Shown here: positions 48,967-58,999 of the stretch, piece after piece
How the letters are laid out: each line of letters begins with the position of its first letter
How positions within the stretch are numbered: position 1 is the first letter of the stretch
Origin: Trichomonas tenax
Taxonomy: Eukaryota; Parabasalia; Trichomonadida; Trichomonadidae
Assembly: GCA_023091735.1 (NCBI GenBank)
Contig: JALKBU010000205.1
Location: 1 to 61,136, forward strand
DNA: 61,136 bases
Direction of reading: 5' to 3'
The notes under the pieces: model-generated
What the model was told of the DNA's origin: nothing
The model's database searches: none
Seen by the model: only the letters and a program-made list of their open reading frames with translations
Translations under genes and position numbers: made by a program

Positions 48967-50901
48967 ATGAATAATCCAATGGAGAATCACACGAGGAACA
49001 TTTATACACTTATAGGGGACGAAAATTACCAGGAAGCTATAAGATTGTTGGAAATTCAGCTTTCTAACTACAAAGATTGCGTTGCAATTCACTCATTAAT
49101 CGCATATTGCGCGTGGCAAATGGAAGATTTTCAAAAAGCAGCGACAGAATACGGAAAACTCGTTGAATTAAATCCGAACAAAGACTCTTACAAATTACAT
49201 CACGCTAACACATTATATAAAATCGAAAAATACGACGAAGCGGCTCGTGTATCTTTTGGCGTTCAAGACCCCGAGCTCAAGCCTCAGGTTTTAGTACTCC
49301 AAGCGGCCATTCGTTACGCACAAGAAGATATTCAATCGGCCAAATCCGGTCTCGCGACAGGTGATCCCGAGGACATCGATATCATGCTTGACCAAGCCTG
49401 TATATTGTATAAAGAGGATAATTTCGAACAAGCACTCAACGTTTACATGGATATCAAAAGAATTCACGGTTTTATTCCAGAGGTTGCTTATTGCATTGCT
49501 CTGTGCTATTACAGACTCGAAAGGCTTTCAGAGGCTGTTCAAATGATCGCGGAAATTAAGTCACAAGCAGGAAGAAATCATCCTGAACTTTTAAGAAATC
49601 TCGTTGGCGGTGCAGTCGATTTCGGTGCTCAAGGATTGATTGCCAAGGCCAAGGATGCATTCTACGTTGAAGGAGTCAACCTTTTGTCTGCAATTGAGTA
49701 CGATCAACATCACGTTAAAGAAGCGAGAGACGCTCTTAAAGAGCTTCCTTGCAGAAATGAAGAAGAACTCGATCTAGTCACATTGCATAACACAGCCATC
49801 GTGAATATGAATGATGACCCACAGTCTTCGTTCACAAAACTTTCTTTCTTACTCAATCAGGAACCAACACCACCAGAAACATTCAGAAACTTACTTCTTG
49901 GTTATTGCAAGTTCGAATATTACACATATGCTGCAGATCTTCTTGCAGAAAACACAGAGCGTGCTCAGCAGTCCATGGATAACGGAATGCTCGACTTCCT
50001 TGATGCTTTGCTGTTGTGCTCCACATCAAAGGAAGAAGCATATAGAAAGTTCGATGATATTTGCAAACAACGCGCAGAAGTTTTGCGCCGTATCTACAAA
50101 GGTGTTGAAGATGCCCGAAAGACGCACGATGACCAGCTACAGACACAGTTAACACTTGAGTACGAAGCATGCGTGAACGATTTAATCCCTGTTTTGATGT
50201 CGCAAGCTAAAATCTTTTGGGATATGGGTTCATACGATCTCGTTGAACTACTTCTTCTCAAGTATGCCGAATTCTGCGAGAACAACCGCACATGGAGACT
50301 CAACCTCGCACACACTTACTTCATGCAGCCAGGAAAGGTTAACAAGGCAATCGAGTTCTACGAACCTTTGGTCTTAAGTGAGCAGAACTTCCTCGATGTT
50401 GAAGCTATTATTGTTGCAAACCTTTGCGTCAGCTATGTTATGGTAGAAACAAACGACTTCGCTGATGAACTTATCAACCATTTGACTGAAGAAGAGGCCA
50501 CTAAGAAGAAAGAAGACGAAGACGCAAAACTCGTTCATCTTTCAATCATTCATCTTGTTATTGGTACTCTTTACTGTGCACACTCGAATTTCCAGTTTGG
50601 TATTGATTATGTATTCAAAGCTTTCAACCCAATGCATGAGAAGCTTTCTGCTGATACTTGGTTCTACGCCAAGAAGTGTCTGTTCGAGCTTATCAGATGT
50701 TTAGCATTAAGACAATTTGTCCTTTCAGATGCAATGTTCAAGCAAATCATTGATTTCTTAGATAACGTTGATAAGTGCGGAAAGAAGATCGAAGCTATCA
50801 TCGATATGACAATAGATGCAGCAGAGGCACGTGAACATCAAACTGTTTCATTCGAAGCTCGTGTTTTCAAAGCAATGTTCCTCAAATTCTATGATTTTTA
50901 A
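48967..50901 (+). CDS. IFT70: Intraflagellar transport protein IFT70 (TTC30/DYF-1)
   Basis: 644 residues, against about 665 in human TTC30A. TPR helix pairs run along the whole length, and residue blocks match the family one after another: VTLHNTAIVNMNDDP, PPETFRNLLLGYCKFEYYTYAADLLAEN, IPVLMSQAKIFWDMGSYDLVE, HTYFMQPGKVNKAIEFYEP, and HLVIGTLYCAHSNFQFGI near the end. IFT70 is a core IFT-B subunit that wraps IFT52 and IFT88 and is needed for flagellar assembly. The start is the ATG at 48967; the earlier in-frame sequence from a TTG is not used. The CEP164-like gene lies 3.6 kb upstream on the other strand. Confidence 0.95.
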   Translation: MNNPMENHTRNIYTLIGDENYQEAIRLLEIQLSNYKDCVAIHSLIAYCAWQMEDFQKAATEYGKLVELNPNKDSYKLHHANTLYKIEKYDEAARVSFGVQDPELKPQVLVLQAAIRYAQEDIQSAKSGLATGDPEDIDIMLDQACILYKEDNFEQALNVYMDIKRIHGFIPEVAYCIALCYYRLERLSEAVQMIAEIKSQAGRNHPELLRNLVGGAVDFGAQGLIAKAKDAFYVEGVNLLSAIEYDQHHVKEARDALKELPCRNEEELDLVTLHNTAIVNMNDDPQSSFTKLSFLLNQEPTPPETFRNLLLGYCKFEYYTYAADLLAENTERAQQSMDNGMLDFLDALLLCSTSKEEAYRKFDDICKQRAEVLRRIYKGVEDARKTHDDQLQTQLTLEYEACVNDLIPVLMSQAKIFWDMGSYDLVELLLLKYAEFCENNRTWRLNLAHTYFMQPGKVNKAIEFYEPLVLSEQNFLDVEAIIVANLCVSYVMVETNDFADELINHLTEEEATKKKEDEDAKLVHLSIIHLVIGTLYCAHSNFQFGIDYVFKAFNPMHEKLSADTWFYAKKCLFELIRCLALRQFVLSDAMFKQIIDFLDNVDKCGKKIEAIIDMTIDAAEAREHQTVSFEARVFKAMFLKFYDF

Positions 50902-51886
50902 TTTTACTAAAATAAATGTGTTTTTCACAATATCAACAAATTTAAACTTTTCCAAATGTTTACGGGCGCGAAAGTTTTGAATTGAAAATAATCGTGGTGT
51001 AGAAAATTATGTTTTTTTTACTGGTTACAAACAAATCGAAATGTGAATCCTTGAAGATATATTTCGGTTGTGAACAAATAATGAAATATTTTTTTTTTTG
51101 GATATAAGTTTCTTGTTTCCATTTTCCCACAGTTATTATTTGAGATAGGTAATAGACAGAATGTGCAATATGAATAATCAGGTTTGGTTCTTGATAGTTT
51201 ATCAAATTTTATCAGGTAGTTTAAGTATTGCAGGGTAAAGAATGAATATTTGGGGGTTTTCGAGTTCGCAATGCTCGCGATCTGTAAATCGGCAAAATTC
51301 GCGCGCATCAAAAAATACTCAATGCGCACATCCATATTTTCCTGAAGTAGCACCTCATATCGTCTCTATATTTTCGCATCAGTAAGCATTTTTATTAAAA
51401 GGTTAATCATATTATCTGACACGTAAAGTTTTTATAACCGTATACATGACAATTGTGTTTTATTTGATAATTTGATATTACATGCTATCGCATGATAAGA
51501 ACACCCTAAATAAAATTTTTGAATAAAAAATAATTGTATTATAGAAATTCAATACAAATTAATCGTCATTGAACTAAAATAACCAAATGATTGTATAGTA
51601 GCAGTTTGTTTAAAAATTTTTCATTTGTTTTCACACCGGTATTACACTAATTTCCAGATAAAAATAATATCACTTTTATTTCAAAAAATATAAAAAGTGA
51701 CATTTTTTAAAATTTCGTTTTTTTTAATTTTCCATTGTTAAACTCACGATTTAAATGCTTGAAAACTGGCATCAATAGTACCATTTCATTATATCTTTAT
51801 ATGCATGGTCGTATTTTTATTAAGTCATTGTTTGCTGCGAAAAAATAATCAAAAATAATAACCGAATATGAAAACAAAAAAATAAT
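50902..51886. other. Intergenic spacer between convergent genes
   Basis: 1 kb between two 3' ends. TGACACGTAAAG is at 51417-51428. TCACTTTTAT at 51671-51680 and AAAAAGTGA at 51693-51701 form an inverted pair like that before the VPS39-like gene, but no gene start is near. Antisense open frames at 50960-51353 look random. Confidence 0.4.
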
Positions 51887-52807
51887 TCACAAATAGAGTT
51901 GAGACAGCTCTTTTGCGTCTATGTTGTGAAATGGTGGAATTGGAAAAAGCCATAGAAAGAAAAGATTTCGAGGCCCAAATACATCTTCCCAATTTTCGCA
52001 ACATGTATTGTTAGTATTAATCAAATCGCCTGGATGAACCTTTTCGAAGTGTGTTATATTGCGAGTTGTATTTCGAATCCCTTTAATCATGAAATTTATT
52101 GTTAGAATTGTGAGTAAAGAGGCTGAAACCATGTAGGCCATCAGAAATAAGGCTTGAAAAGCATTCATTTTGATCAAAACCAGAATAACAGTATGAATTA
52201 AAGCTAATATAAAATTATAAGAGCACAACAATGCTCCATATATATTAAACAATACAAATGTTTTCATATTACGTTTTCCAATGAACTGTTGCACCCAAAA
52301 GCAATAGTGATCAGGTTTAACGACATATCTTCCAACAGATTTGAAAAAGTGTGTTCTATTAATTTTTGGTTGAGATCTAACGTACTTTGCCTGTTCAAAT
52401 GTCGAAACAATACCGCTTAAGTAGTCTTTTCCGCTTCCATTGGTATTTTCGATTTCCATTGGATAATAAAACGGAAGAAAACCCGGATCTTCGCATAAAG
52501 TGGCCATGTAGGAAGTAAAGAACAGGAATTCGAGCGTAAATAAGAAAATATCTGAAAATAATGTCGAAAATATAAGTTTTGGGCGAAACATGTATATGTA
52601 AGTTAATGACGAAAGAAAGGCAAGAAAAATTATCAATACCACAGGAAACAATTTCACTTGCCAATGGTTGATATAAATTCCCTTTTTCTCTGGGATCTTT
52701 CCAAGTTGAATTCCGCAGCACGAACATATATTATACCACTTGGAAGGCCCCGGAAATTCGATATTGTCTTCTAATACAGCTTCTTCTTCGATTGCTGAAT
52801 CGGACAT
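51887..52807 (-). CDS. DHHC palmitoyltransferase-like protein with a DHYC, zinc-poor domain
   Basis: 306 residues from the ATG at 52807 (an upstream in-frame ATG at 52843 adds a short hydrophobic run). It has four membrane helices and the family's order: two helices, a cytosolic DHHC region, two helices, then a TTxE-like block (NTTRNITHFE). The core reads KPDHYCFW: DHYC with the catalytic Cys kept but the second His changed. The usual Cys- and His-rich zinc-binding set before it is largely missing (YVRSQPKINRTHFFKSVGRYVVK). Yeast Akr1 works with DHYC, but loss of the zinc ligands is unusual. It may be active on few substrates or none. Location is probably the Golgi or endosomes. Confidence 0.7.
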   Translation of the reverse strand: MSDSAIEEEAVLEDNIEFPGPSKWYNICSCCGIQLGKIPEKKGIYINHWQVKLFPVVLIIFLAFLSSLTYIYMFRPKLIFSTLFSDIFLFTLEFLFFTSYMATLCEDPGFLPFYYPMEIENTNGSGKDYLSGIVSTFEQAKYVRSQPKINRTHFFKSVGRYVVKPDHYCFWVQQFIGKRNMKTFVLFNIYGALLCSYNFILALIHTVILVLIKMNAFQALFLMAYMVSASLLTILTINFMIKGIRNTTRNITHFEKVHPGDLINTNNTCCENWEDVFGPRNLFFLWLFPIPPFHNIDAKELSQLYL

Positions 52808-53157
52808 TGAAAATAATAAAATAAAAATCCGATGTTCTATCATGATATCTCTATCTATGTATAAATATTAAATTGTTTAATAAAATATTTTTCTTTTAAC
52901 CTTATTCTTCGACAAGATGTTCATTCATCAAAAGTCATTAATATTAAAGATATTTTAATGAAAATTATACAAAACAATAAATTAAAACAATTAAAACTAT
53001 GTTAATATATAAAAATATAGTTATAATGAATATATAATTGAAATGTCGCAATTAGAAAATAAAGTCGTTCATTTTGCTTCATATTTAAAAATTATATTCT
53101 ACATCCCATAGACATGCTCTTCCATAAATAAAAACGAAAAATGAAATTTGTTTAAAT
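52808..53157. other. Divergent spacer
   Basis: TTAACCTTATT at 52896-52906 (AATAAGGTTAA on the minus strand) is about 90 bases before the DHHC-like ATG. Otherwise AT-rich with no visible gene. Confidence 0.4.
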
Positions 53158-53166
53158 AAAAAGTGA
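53158..53166 (+). promoter_or_regulatory. AAAAAGTGA one base before an ATG
   Basis: AAAAAGTGA is followed by a single C and then the ATG at 53168 of the dead DUF3447/ankyrin gene. It shows that the motif was part of that gene's promoter before the coding region decayed. Confidence 0.45.
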
Positions 53167-53167
53167 C

Positions 53168-55226
53168 ATGAATAATACATTAATGCAATTTGGATATTAT
53201 GCTCCAATTCCAATGTCCAAATAGTATTTTTCTGGTTTAGCGTGTAAAATTGTAACTGAGGCTCCTATCATTGAGCATCTAATTCCACTTGTTAAAGCTG
53301 AAAATTTAATTTGGGACTTAAACACTGAAAATCTTATAGATCATTCACAGCAAATACTGGAGTTAATTAATTCTAATGCAATTTCTGCTCTTTACGTTTT
53401 GTCAAATATTTTATATTCGTATGTATATAATATAAAGAGCATTAATGCATACAAAAAGCTTTCCAGTTTGATTTTTAAATCCTTCCCAATTCCTAAAACA
53501 TTTCCTCAAAAATTCAAAATTGAATATGCTTTTTTCTCATTTCCTCTAGATTCTGAAATCAAAACCATGAAAAATAATGACCTAGATCTTTTTATCACTA
53601 AGCATCCAGGATTTATCGCCGTCAATATACCATTTTTTTTTCAAAATTCAATTTCAACAATACAATTTGCAGCATTCTGTGGATCTGTCAAAATTTTCAA
53701 GCATTTAATGACTAATAATAAGCTCACTCCTGATTTATGCTTTTACTCTTGCTTCGGCAGAAACAAAGAAATTATCGAAATATTGAAACAACACTTTGAT
53801 TTTACTCCATTCTTTAAAGAAGTTGTTGCTGCTCACTTAAATGATTTAGCTTCATCATTGCTGTTGTTTGATTCAAATTCATGTGAAAAGATTATATTTT
53901 CTGAATCGTTGTTACTCTACAATTCTCAATTTTCTTCTTTTCTTCTCCAAAATGGAATCTTTTCAACAGAAACTGATTATACAACACAAATGAGTGTTGC
54001 ATCATTCTTCGCATCAAAAGGAATGCTTGATCATCAGAAATTCTTCAGCAGCTATCATGCTTTACAACTTGTCGTTGATGACTTTGAAATTATCACTGAT
54101 GAGGATGAAATACAGAAAATGGAAGCATCTATTCGCAGTCAAAAACCAACCCAGGAAGTAATTTATATTGATCATCATCTTCTGATGACAAACTTCCAAT
54201 GAATTCAAAAGCCTCTTAAGAAGCCTCTCAAAATGTTGTTAAGACATTAAGATCAGGTTGCATCTTTGCCAGGGATCATATATTATTCGAAAATGATTAC
54301 TTTGGGAATTAATGGCAGGAAAATATTCCGTATGCAGTTCGTAATAATTCTATTGATGTTGTTAAGTACTTTCTTTCAAATGGAGTCAAAATTTCTTGTT
54401 CCGTAAGTGATATTCATTTTTTAACATATAAAGGAAGAATCATTGACAAAACTAAGCGTAAATATAGTGGAACCCATTCATTGCTTTCGATATGCTGCTT
54501 ATTTAATTACATTGAAATGGCAAATCTTCTTTTCAAAAATGGCGCTGATATTAACTATGAAGCATCGATAGATAATAGAACATACCATCTCCTTGCCTTC
54601 TCCTTGAAATGCATTTGAAATTTTGAAGTTACTTATTAAGAAAGGCGCTCCTGTATTTCACTCGATAGTTTATCATTTTGTTTTAAAGAACAATCGGATT
54701 ACGATATGTATCCGACAAGGCCTGATACACCATTAATTATTGCATGCAGAAAGCAAAACTTTGAGTTTGTTAAATTGATCGTCGATGGAGGTGCGCACAT
54801 TGATTTTTCTGTGCAATCAAAGCATAGTGCAGTTCATTTTATTTTTTATACGACCGCTATGACAACTGCAGCCCTTAAAGGAAATATCGAAATCATAAGT
54901 TATCTTATTGCAAAGGGTAAAAATGTCAATGAAGAAAGATGAAATATAACTATAAGTCCAAGAAGGCCAATGAAACGCCTCTTACTATTGCAATCGAGAA
55001 TAATCAAATTGAAATGGTCAATTTTCTCATCTCAAAGGGTGCGAATGTGAATATGAAAGTCTTTAAGGACAGCAAACATCAGACACCATTGTTAATCGCG
55101 ACAAACAAATATAATGTTGAAATTGTCAATTTGCTCCTCAAGCATGGCGCTGACAAGAAGCTTCGTAATCCTATAAATGTTGCGAAGAAAAATGGTTTCC
55201 AAGATATCGTGGAATTGCTTCAATAA
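53168..55226 (+). pseudogene. DUF3447/ankyrin-repeat gene, multiply broken
   Basis: ATG 53168 (MNNTLMQFGYYAPIPMSK) meets a TAG at 53222-53224; the same frame then resumes and runs to a TGA at 54200-54202. It covers the DUF3447 part, including TIQFAAFCGSVKIFKHLMTN. After that, frames switch: an ankyrin-like stretch (FNYIEMANLLFKNGADINYEAS) is in another frame, then 54706-54942 and 54939-55226 carry further ankyrin repeats (KGNIEIISYLIAKGKNVNEE, NQIEMVNFLISKGANVN, YNVEIVNLLLKHGADKK) with a four-base overlap that marks one more shift. A complete ancestral gene would have had the usual DUF3447-plus-ankyrin architecture. Confidence 0.85.
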
Positions 55227-55447
55227 GATTTTGATAGCGAACAGTAAACTGTAATTTTTATTTCAATTCATATCATAAAGAAATGCAAGGTATAATATTA
55301 ACAAGCATTAAAGAAAATGAAATATAATTGGGCCCAATTGTTTAAACAATTACATACCATATAATCTTTTATATACAAATTGAAATTTATCTGTGCCGAA
55401 AGTTCAACAAATTCTGTCGTTAGAACTCCATTGATCCCAGTTTCACA

Positions 55448-55730
55448 TTATTTTTGAAATTTACAATACATCCCAAACGCATAATTCCAGAAATTTGAAT
55501 CCGGTTGTCCATCGAGAAATGAATAACCTTCTCGAGATTTGGTCAATCCCGTCATATTTAAATTCGTTGTGGAAGTATCAGAATATATCATTTTAAATCC
55601 TGCAGAGGGATTTGCTATGTCATCATACTCATCAAGTGGATAATCCAACTAGTTGGCTAAAATAAATTCCATAATTGGAAATGGTTGGATATCGAATAAT
55701 GAAATAATGCCTCCCGCTAATATTATATAT
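55448..55730 (-). pseudogene. Fragment of unknown protein with one internal stop
   Basis: A coherent frame (AGGIISLFDIQPFPIMEFILAN, then a TAG, then LDYPLDEYDDIANPSAGFKM and GYSFLDGQPDSNFWNYAFGMY) runs for about 95 codons with a single TAG. It has no ATG suited to a start. The composition is protein-like. I cannot place it. It lies in the graveyard between two dead genes. Confidence 0.45.
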
Positions 55731-56105
55731 ACTTGAATTCAATTCATTTAAAATGCTGTATTTACCTGGTAAATTGCATGATTGGGCTTGGGATGCATTT
55801 TCAAAATATCGAGATATCGAATGATTCTAATAGAATACACGAATAAAAAACTTATGGTTATAATATCCGATTGTTTTATCCTCATAAGTCCCTTCTTTAA
55901 TTCTCATTCATCTTTTGATGTTTTATGATGTAAACATTCATCAAATGACACTTTTATGAGAATCATTAAACCATTGAAATTTCATTATTGAAGAATATAT
56001 GATATTATATTGAAAGACAGTATTCCTCAATAATTAGGTATCTTCGATAAATAAATTCATATTGATTCGAGACCTTAATTCAATAATAGCATTCTTTGAT
56101 ACAAA

Positions 56106-56895
56106 ATGGTGATATATGACTATCCTTGTGCTTCACCAACAAGCTGTAGCCCAATAAATGTAACTTTAGAGAGAGGTTTTATACATTCGAATTATGGGGT
56201 GCACAAGGAGGCACTGGATGCACCCAAGGCGTGGCTATAATGCAATATTATGATGACCGAGGTGATTATGCATCAGGAAACATTCATTTGAGTACCGCAA
56301 CAAAATTTTATCTCTATATTGAAGGTCAAGGGTGTTCACCAAAATTGTGCAACAAAAACAATTAAGGAATTGGTGGATATAATGGAGGTGGAAACTCGGG
56401 GTTTTTATGCAGATAATGATCCCGCAGGAGGCGGTGGTGGTTCAACAGATATTAGAGTTGAATATGCTAATGTTTTTTCACGTATCGCTGTTGCAGCTGG
56501 TGGCTCTGGATCGACTATTAATTCAATAGGTGCTCCTGGAGGCGATATTACTGGTTATTTATCAACATGTCATCATAACAGATGCTTCCAAAAATCAAAC
56601 ACTTCTCAAACATTCGGCAATGCTATACAAATTGGAGCTAATGGAAAAAATCATTCATGTGATCCAGATTCTGGTGGTGGTGGAGGTTATTTTTGATGCC
56701 CAGTAAAATATTTATCAAAAATGCAATGTTGAAGCTGTTCTCCTAGGGGAACTTTAACAGAGAGTATTTGCAGCTTCTGTTATATGCATCAGCGGGCTCT
56801 AACACGCAAATTACAATCAAAATTTATGAAAACGTACAAAAACACGTTTTGACGGATAATTATGTTCCCAAAACTGGTGTCTGTTTAGCATTTTA
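56106..56895 (+). pseudogene. Glycine-rich (ALK-like) protein remnant, frames shifted
   Basis: Starts MVIYDYPCASPTSCSPINVT. A frameshift then gives FYTFELWGAQGGTG, typical of the trichomonad Gly-rich domain, to a TAA; another frame continues with NDPAGGGGGSTDIRVEY and SRIAVAAGGSGS (compare GGGATDFRLTYDG in the tandem copies at 40-42 kb), then a stop near 56695 and scattered similarity beyond. At least two frameshifts and several stops are needed. It is a third member of the family in the window, on the opposite strand. Confidence 0.7.
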
Positions 56896-57339
56896 ATTCC
56901 TGAGTAACATTTTTGATTGCATTCTTTTGATAAGATACACGTCCCTTTTTGTCTGAGCAATTATGATTTTCATAACCTTGTTAATAAATGCTACAGAAAT
57001 TTACGTAGAGTATTAAAACCGATTTGCGTCCAACTTTTGCATATATTCGTTTTAGAAAGAAAAGCAACAAACGCAGAACTTTTGAGAACATCATCATTCC
57101 ATATCGGGCAACACTGATGGAAATAACCAAACATTATGGCCAAATATCGAATTGTCCATGCCGTTTCATGGACATAAGACAGTTCGAATGACAATGGGAG
57201 TTGTGACTCCATCTGTCCTGAGCGCAAATTTTTTTTGACATAGTGGGTGAAGGTTATTCCCTTTCGATTTTGATACTTATAGGGCTAGCGGAGGCAAATA
57301 TAAGTGCTGATACGTGATCAAATCAATTTTGCCTTTTAA
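56896..57339. other. Spacer, possibly old coding debris
   Basis: Short open frames on both strands (56917-57117 and 56991-57227) have some protein-like composition and several Cys, but no family is recognisable. It lies just left of the mariner-like element. I do not call a gene. Confidence 0.3.
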
Positions 57340-58680
57340 TACCCAGTTTCACAATTCTTTAGCCACTCCCCCTGCCTTTTCGGGTGTTTACATGTCATAT
57401 TGTCAGATTCATTTTTTAATGTATGGTTCAACGCTGTTTACCCCAAACTCATATGTAAACTGCTAGCTGAGGCTTTTCCGCATGAATTAACGCATACCAT
57501 GCAATACATGAGTACCAATAAACTTCAACAAATCAGCTCATAAATTACTTAATTTCTTCATCTCTCATAAATTCATACTATGATCATTAATTTTGACTTC
57601 AAGTTCTCCAAATAAATTGTATACACTATCCAATTCTGTAATAAAAATATTATCATACCGTTAACAATTTTAGGTCCAAAATTATTCAATCACGAAAAAC
57701 AATAATTTCTCATATTTTAGTGCAGAATCGCAAAATACAGGTGAAATCTAGCACCTCTATACACAGAACATCAATCAAATCCAACAAAACGTTGAAATTT
57801 TACTGATGATTTTCACAAAATAATGATGATTACGCTTATTCATGTAAATTTAATTTTCTCATTGTTATTATTATCATACAATGAATCATCTGCTTAATTA
57901 TAACTACTAAAGCAATATATAAATAAATTATCATATCAGATCTTAGTAAAAACTTTAATGTAATTCATTGGATGTATTTGAAATTAAATATTTTCATAAT
58001 ATGGAACATTTTCACTATGTAATACTCCTTAATCTAACATTTTTCAAAAATGAATGAAAAAAATTGAAAATGTCTATTTTAACTATTTGCTTAATCAGCA
58101 TTCATTATGTAATAATTATAAAATCCAAGTCATTATTCGGATTTCATTTTGTCTCTCTTAAATGTTTAAAAAAAAATAAATCTTTTGTTTTCATCTGAGA
58201 AATTTTTTCAACATATTTGAGGCATTCTAACTAATAATATAAATAGTATCCACTAACTATGGAGAAATGATATTCAATTAAAAGCATGATAAATGAACTA
58301 ATAATAAATTTCAATATATAATTTTCCTGCCGGATGAGCAGAATATGGTATTTTTGACAACATTATACCATGTATATCTTATATATAATGCATTTCATGG
58401 AATTTAAAATATTTTTTTTTCGACAAAAAGAAAAAATAAAAAAGCTTTCTCGCAATCGAAACAATGGAATATATAATCTTTAGAATTAACTAAACCAATA
58501 CACCACAACTCAAAATTCACAATTTTTATTCAATGGTGACACTAAAAATCTTGTTTACAGAAAGGTGACTCAATAAAAAGCAAAAAACGCACCAGCGCTG
58601 TTTCGAACAACCAAACTTTAATCAAAATTCCTGACACCCCCTGCTTTAGACCTGTGGCTAAAGTATTGTGAAACTGGGTA
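57340..58680. mobile_element. Degenerate mariner-like element with 27-bp terminal inverted repeats
   Basis: TACCCAGTTTCACAAT (57340-57355) continues to 57366 as a 27-base left end; bases 58654-58680 are its complement with one mismatch (ending TTGTGAAACTGGGTA). Each end carries TA, which is the target duplication of Tc1/mariner elements, and the CCCAG...CTGGG ends are typical in form. The enclosed length is about 1337 bases, close to a full mariner (about 1.3 kb). No transposase frame survives: the inside is AT-rich with no open frame of note. It is a dead or non-autonomous copy. TGACATGTAAA in complement (57387-57397) lies just inside the left end. Confidence 0.75.
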
Positions 58681-58999
58681 ATAAAGTTTTAAAAATTTTG
58701 TTTTAAAAAACGCATTGCAGATGAAAATGAGCTTTCTCTTATCTTTGTAATAAAAACTTTGAATGCCAATGAGCATTTACAACTTAATAAAAATCGAAAA
58801 TCATAACAAAAACTTGAAAGCCAATTAACACCGGATTCATAGTGCACTAAAATATTTACTTATATATAACCTAAATATTACAATAAAACAGCGGATGTAA
58901 AAATGACTTCACTTGTCCAAATTTTTAGTATTGTGTGGTATTCTATGATCCGGAAATAATATCATTTGATTTAAATCAAAGCTGTTTTGGAAAATTTCA
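58681..58999. other. Spacer before the second glycosyltransferase
   Basis: AT-rich, 319 bases. GGAAAATTTCA directly precedes the ATG at 59000, of the TTTCAATG form. No other feature is visible. Confidence 0.4.

Noticed and set aside
50960..51353. Two overlapping open frames on the minus strand
   Set aside because: Random composition in a spacer between convergent genes; no start motif of the kind seen elsewhere.
56991..57227. Cys-containing frame that could be a transposase zinc finger
   Set aside because: Only two or three Cys, no catalytic motifs and no terminal repeats around it.
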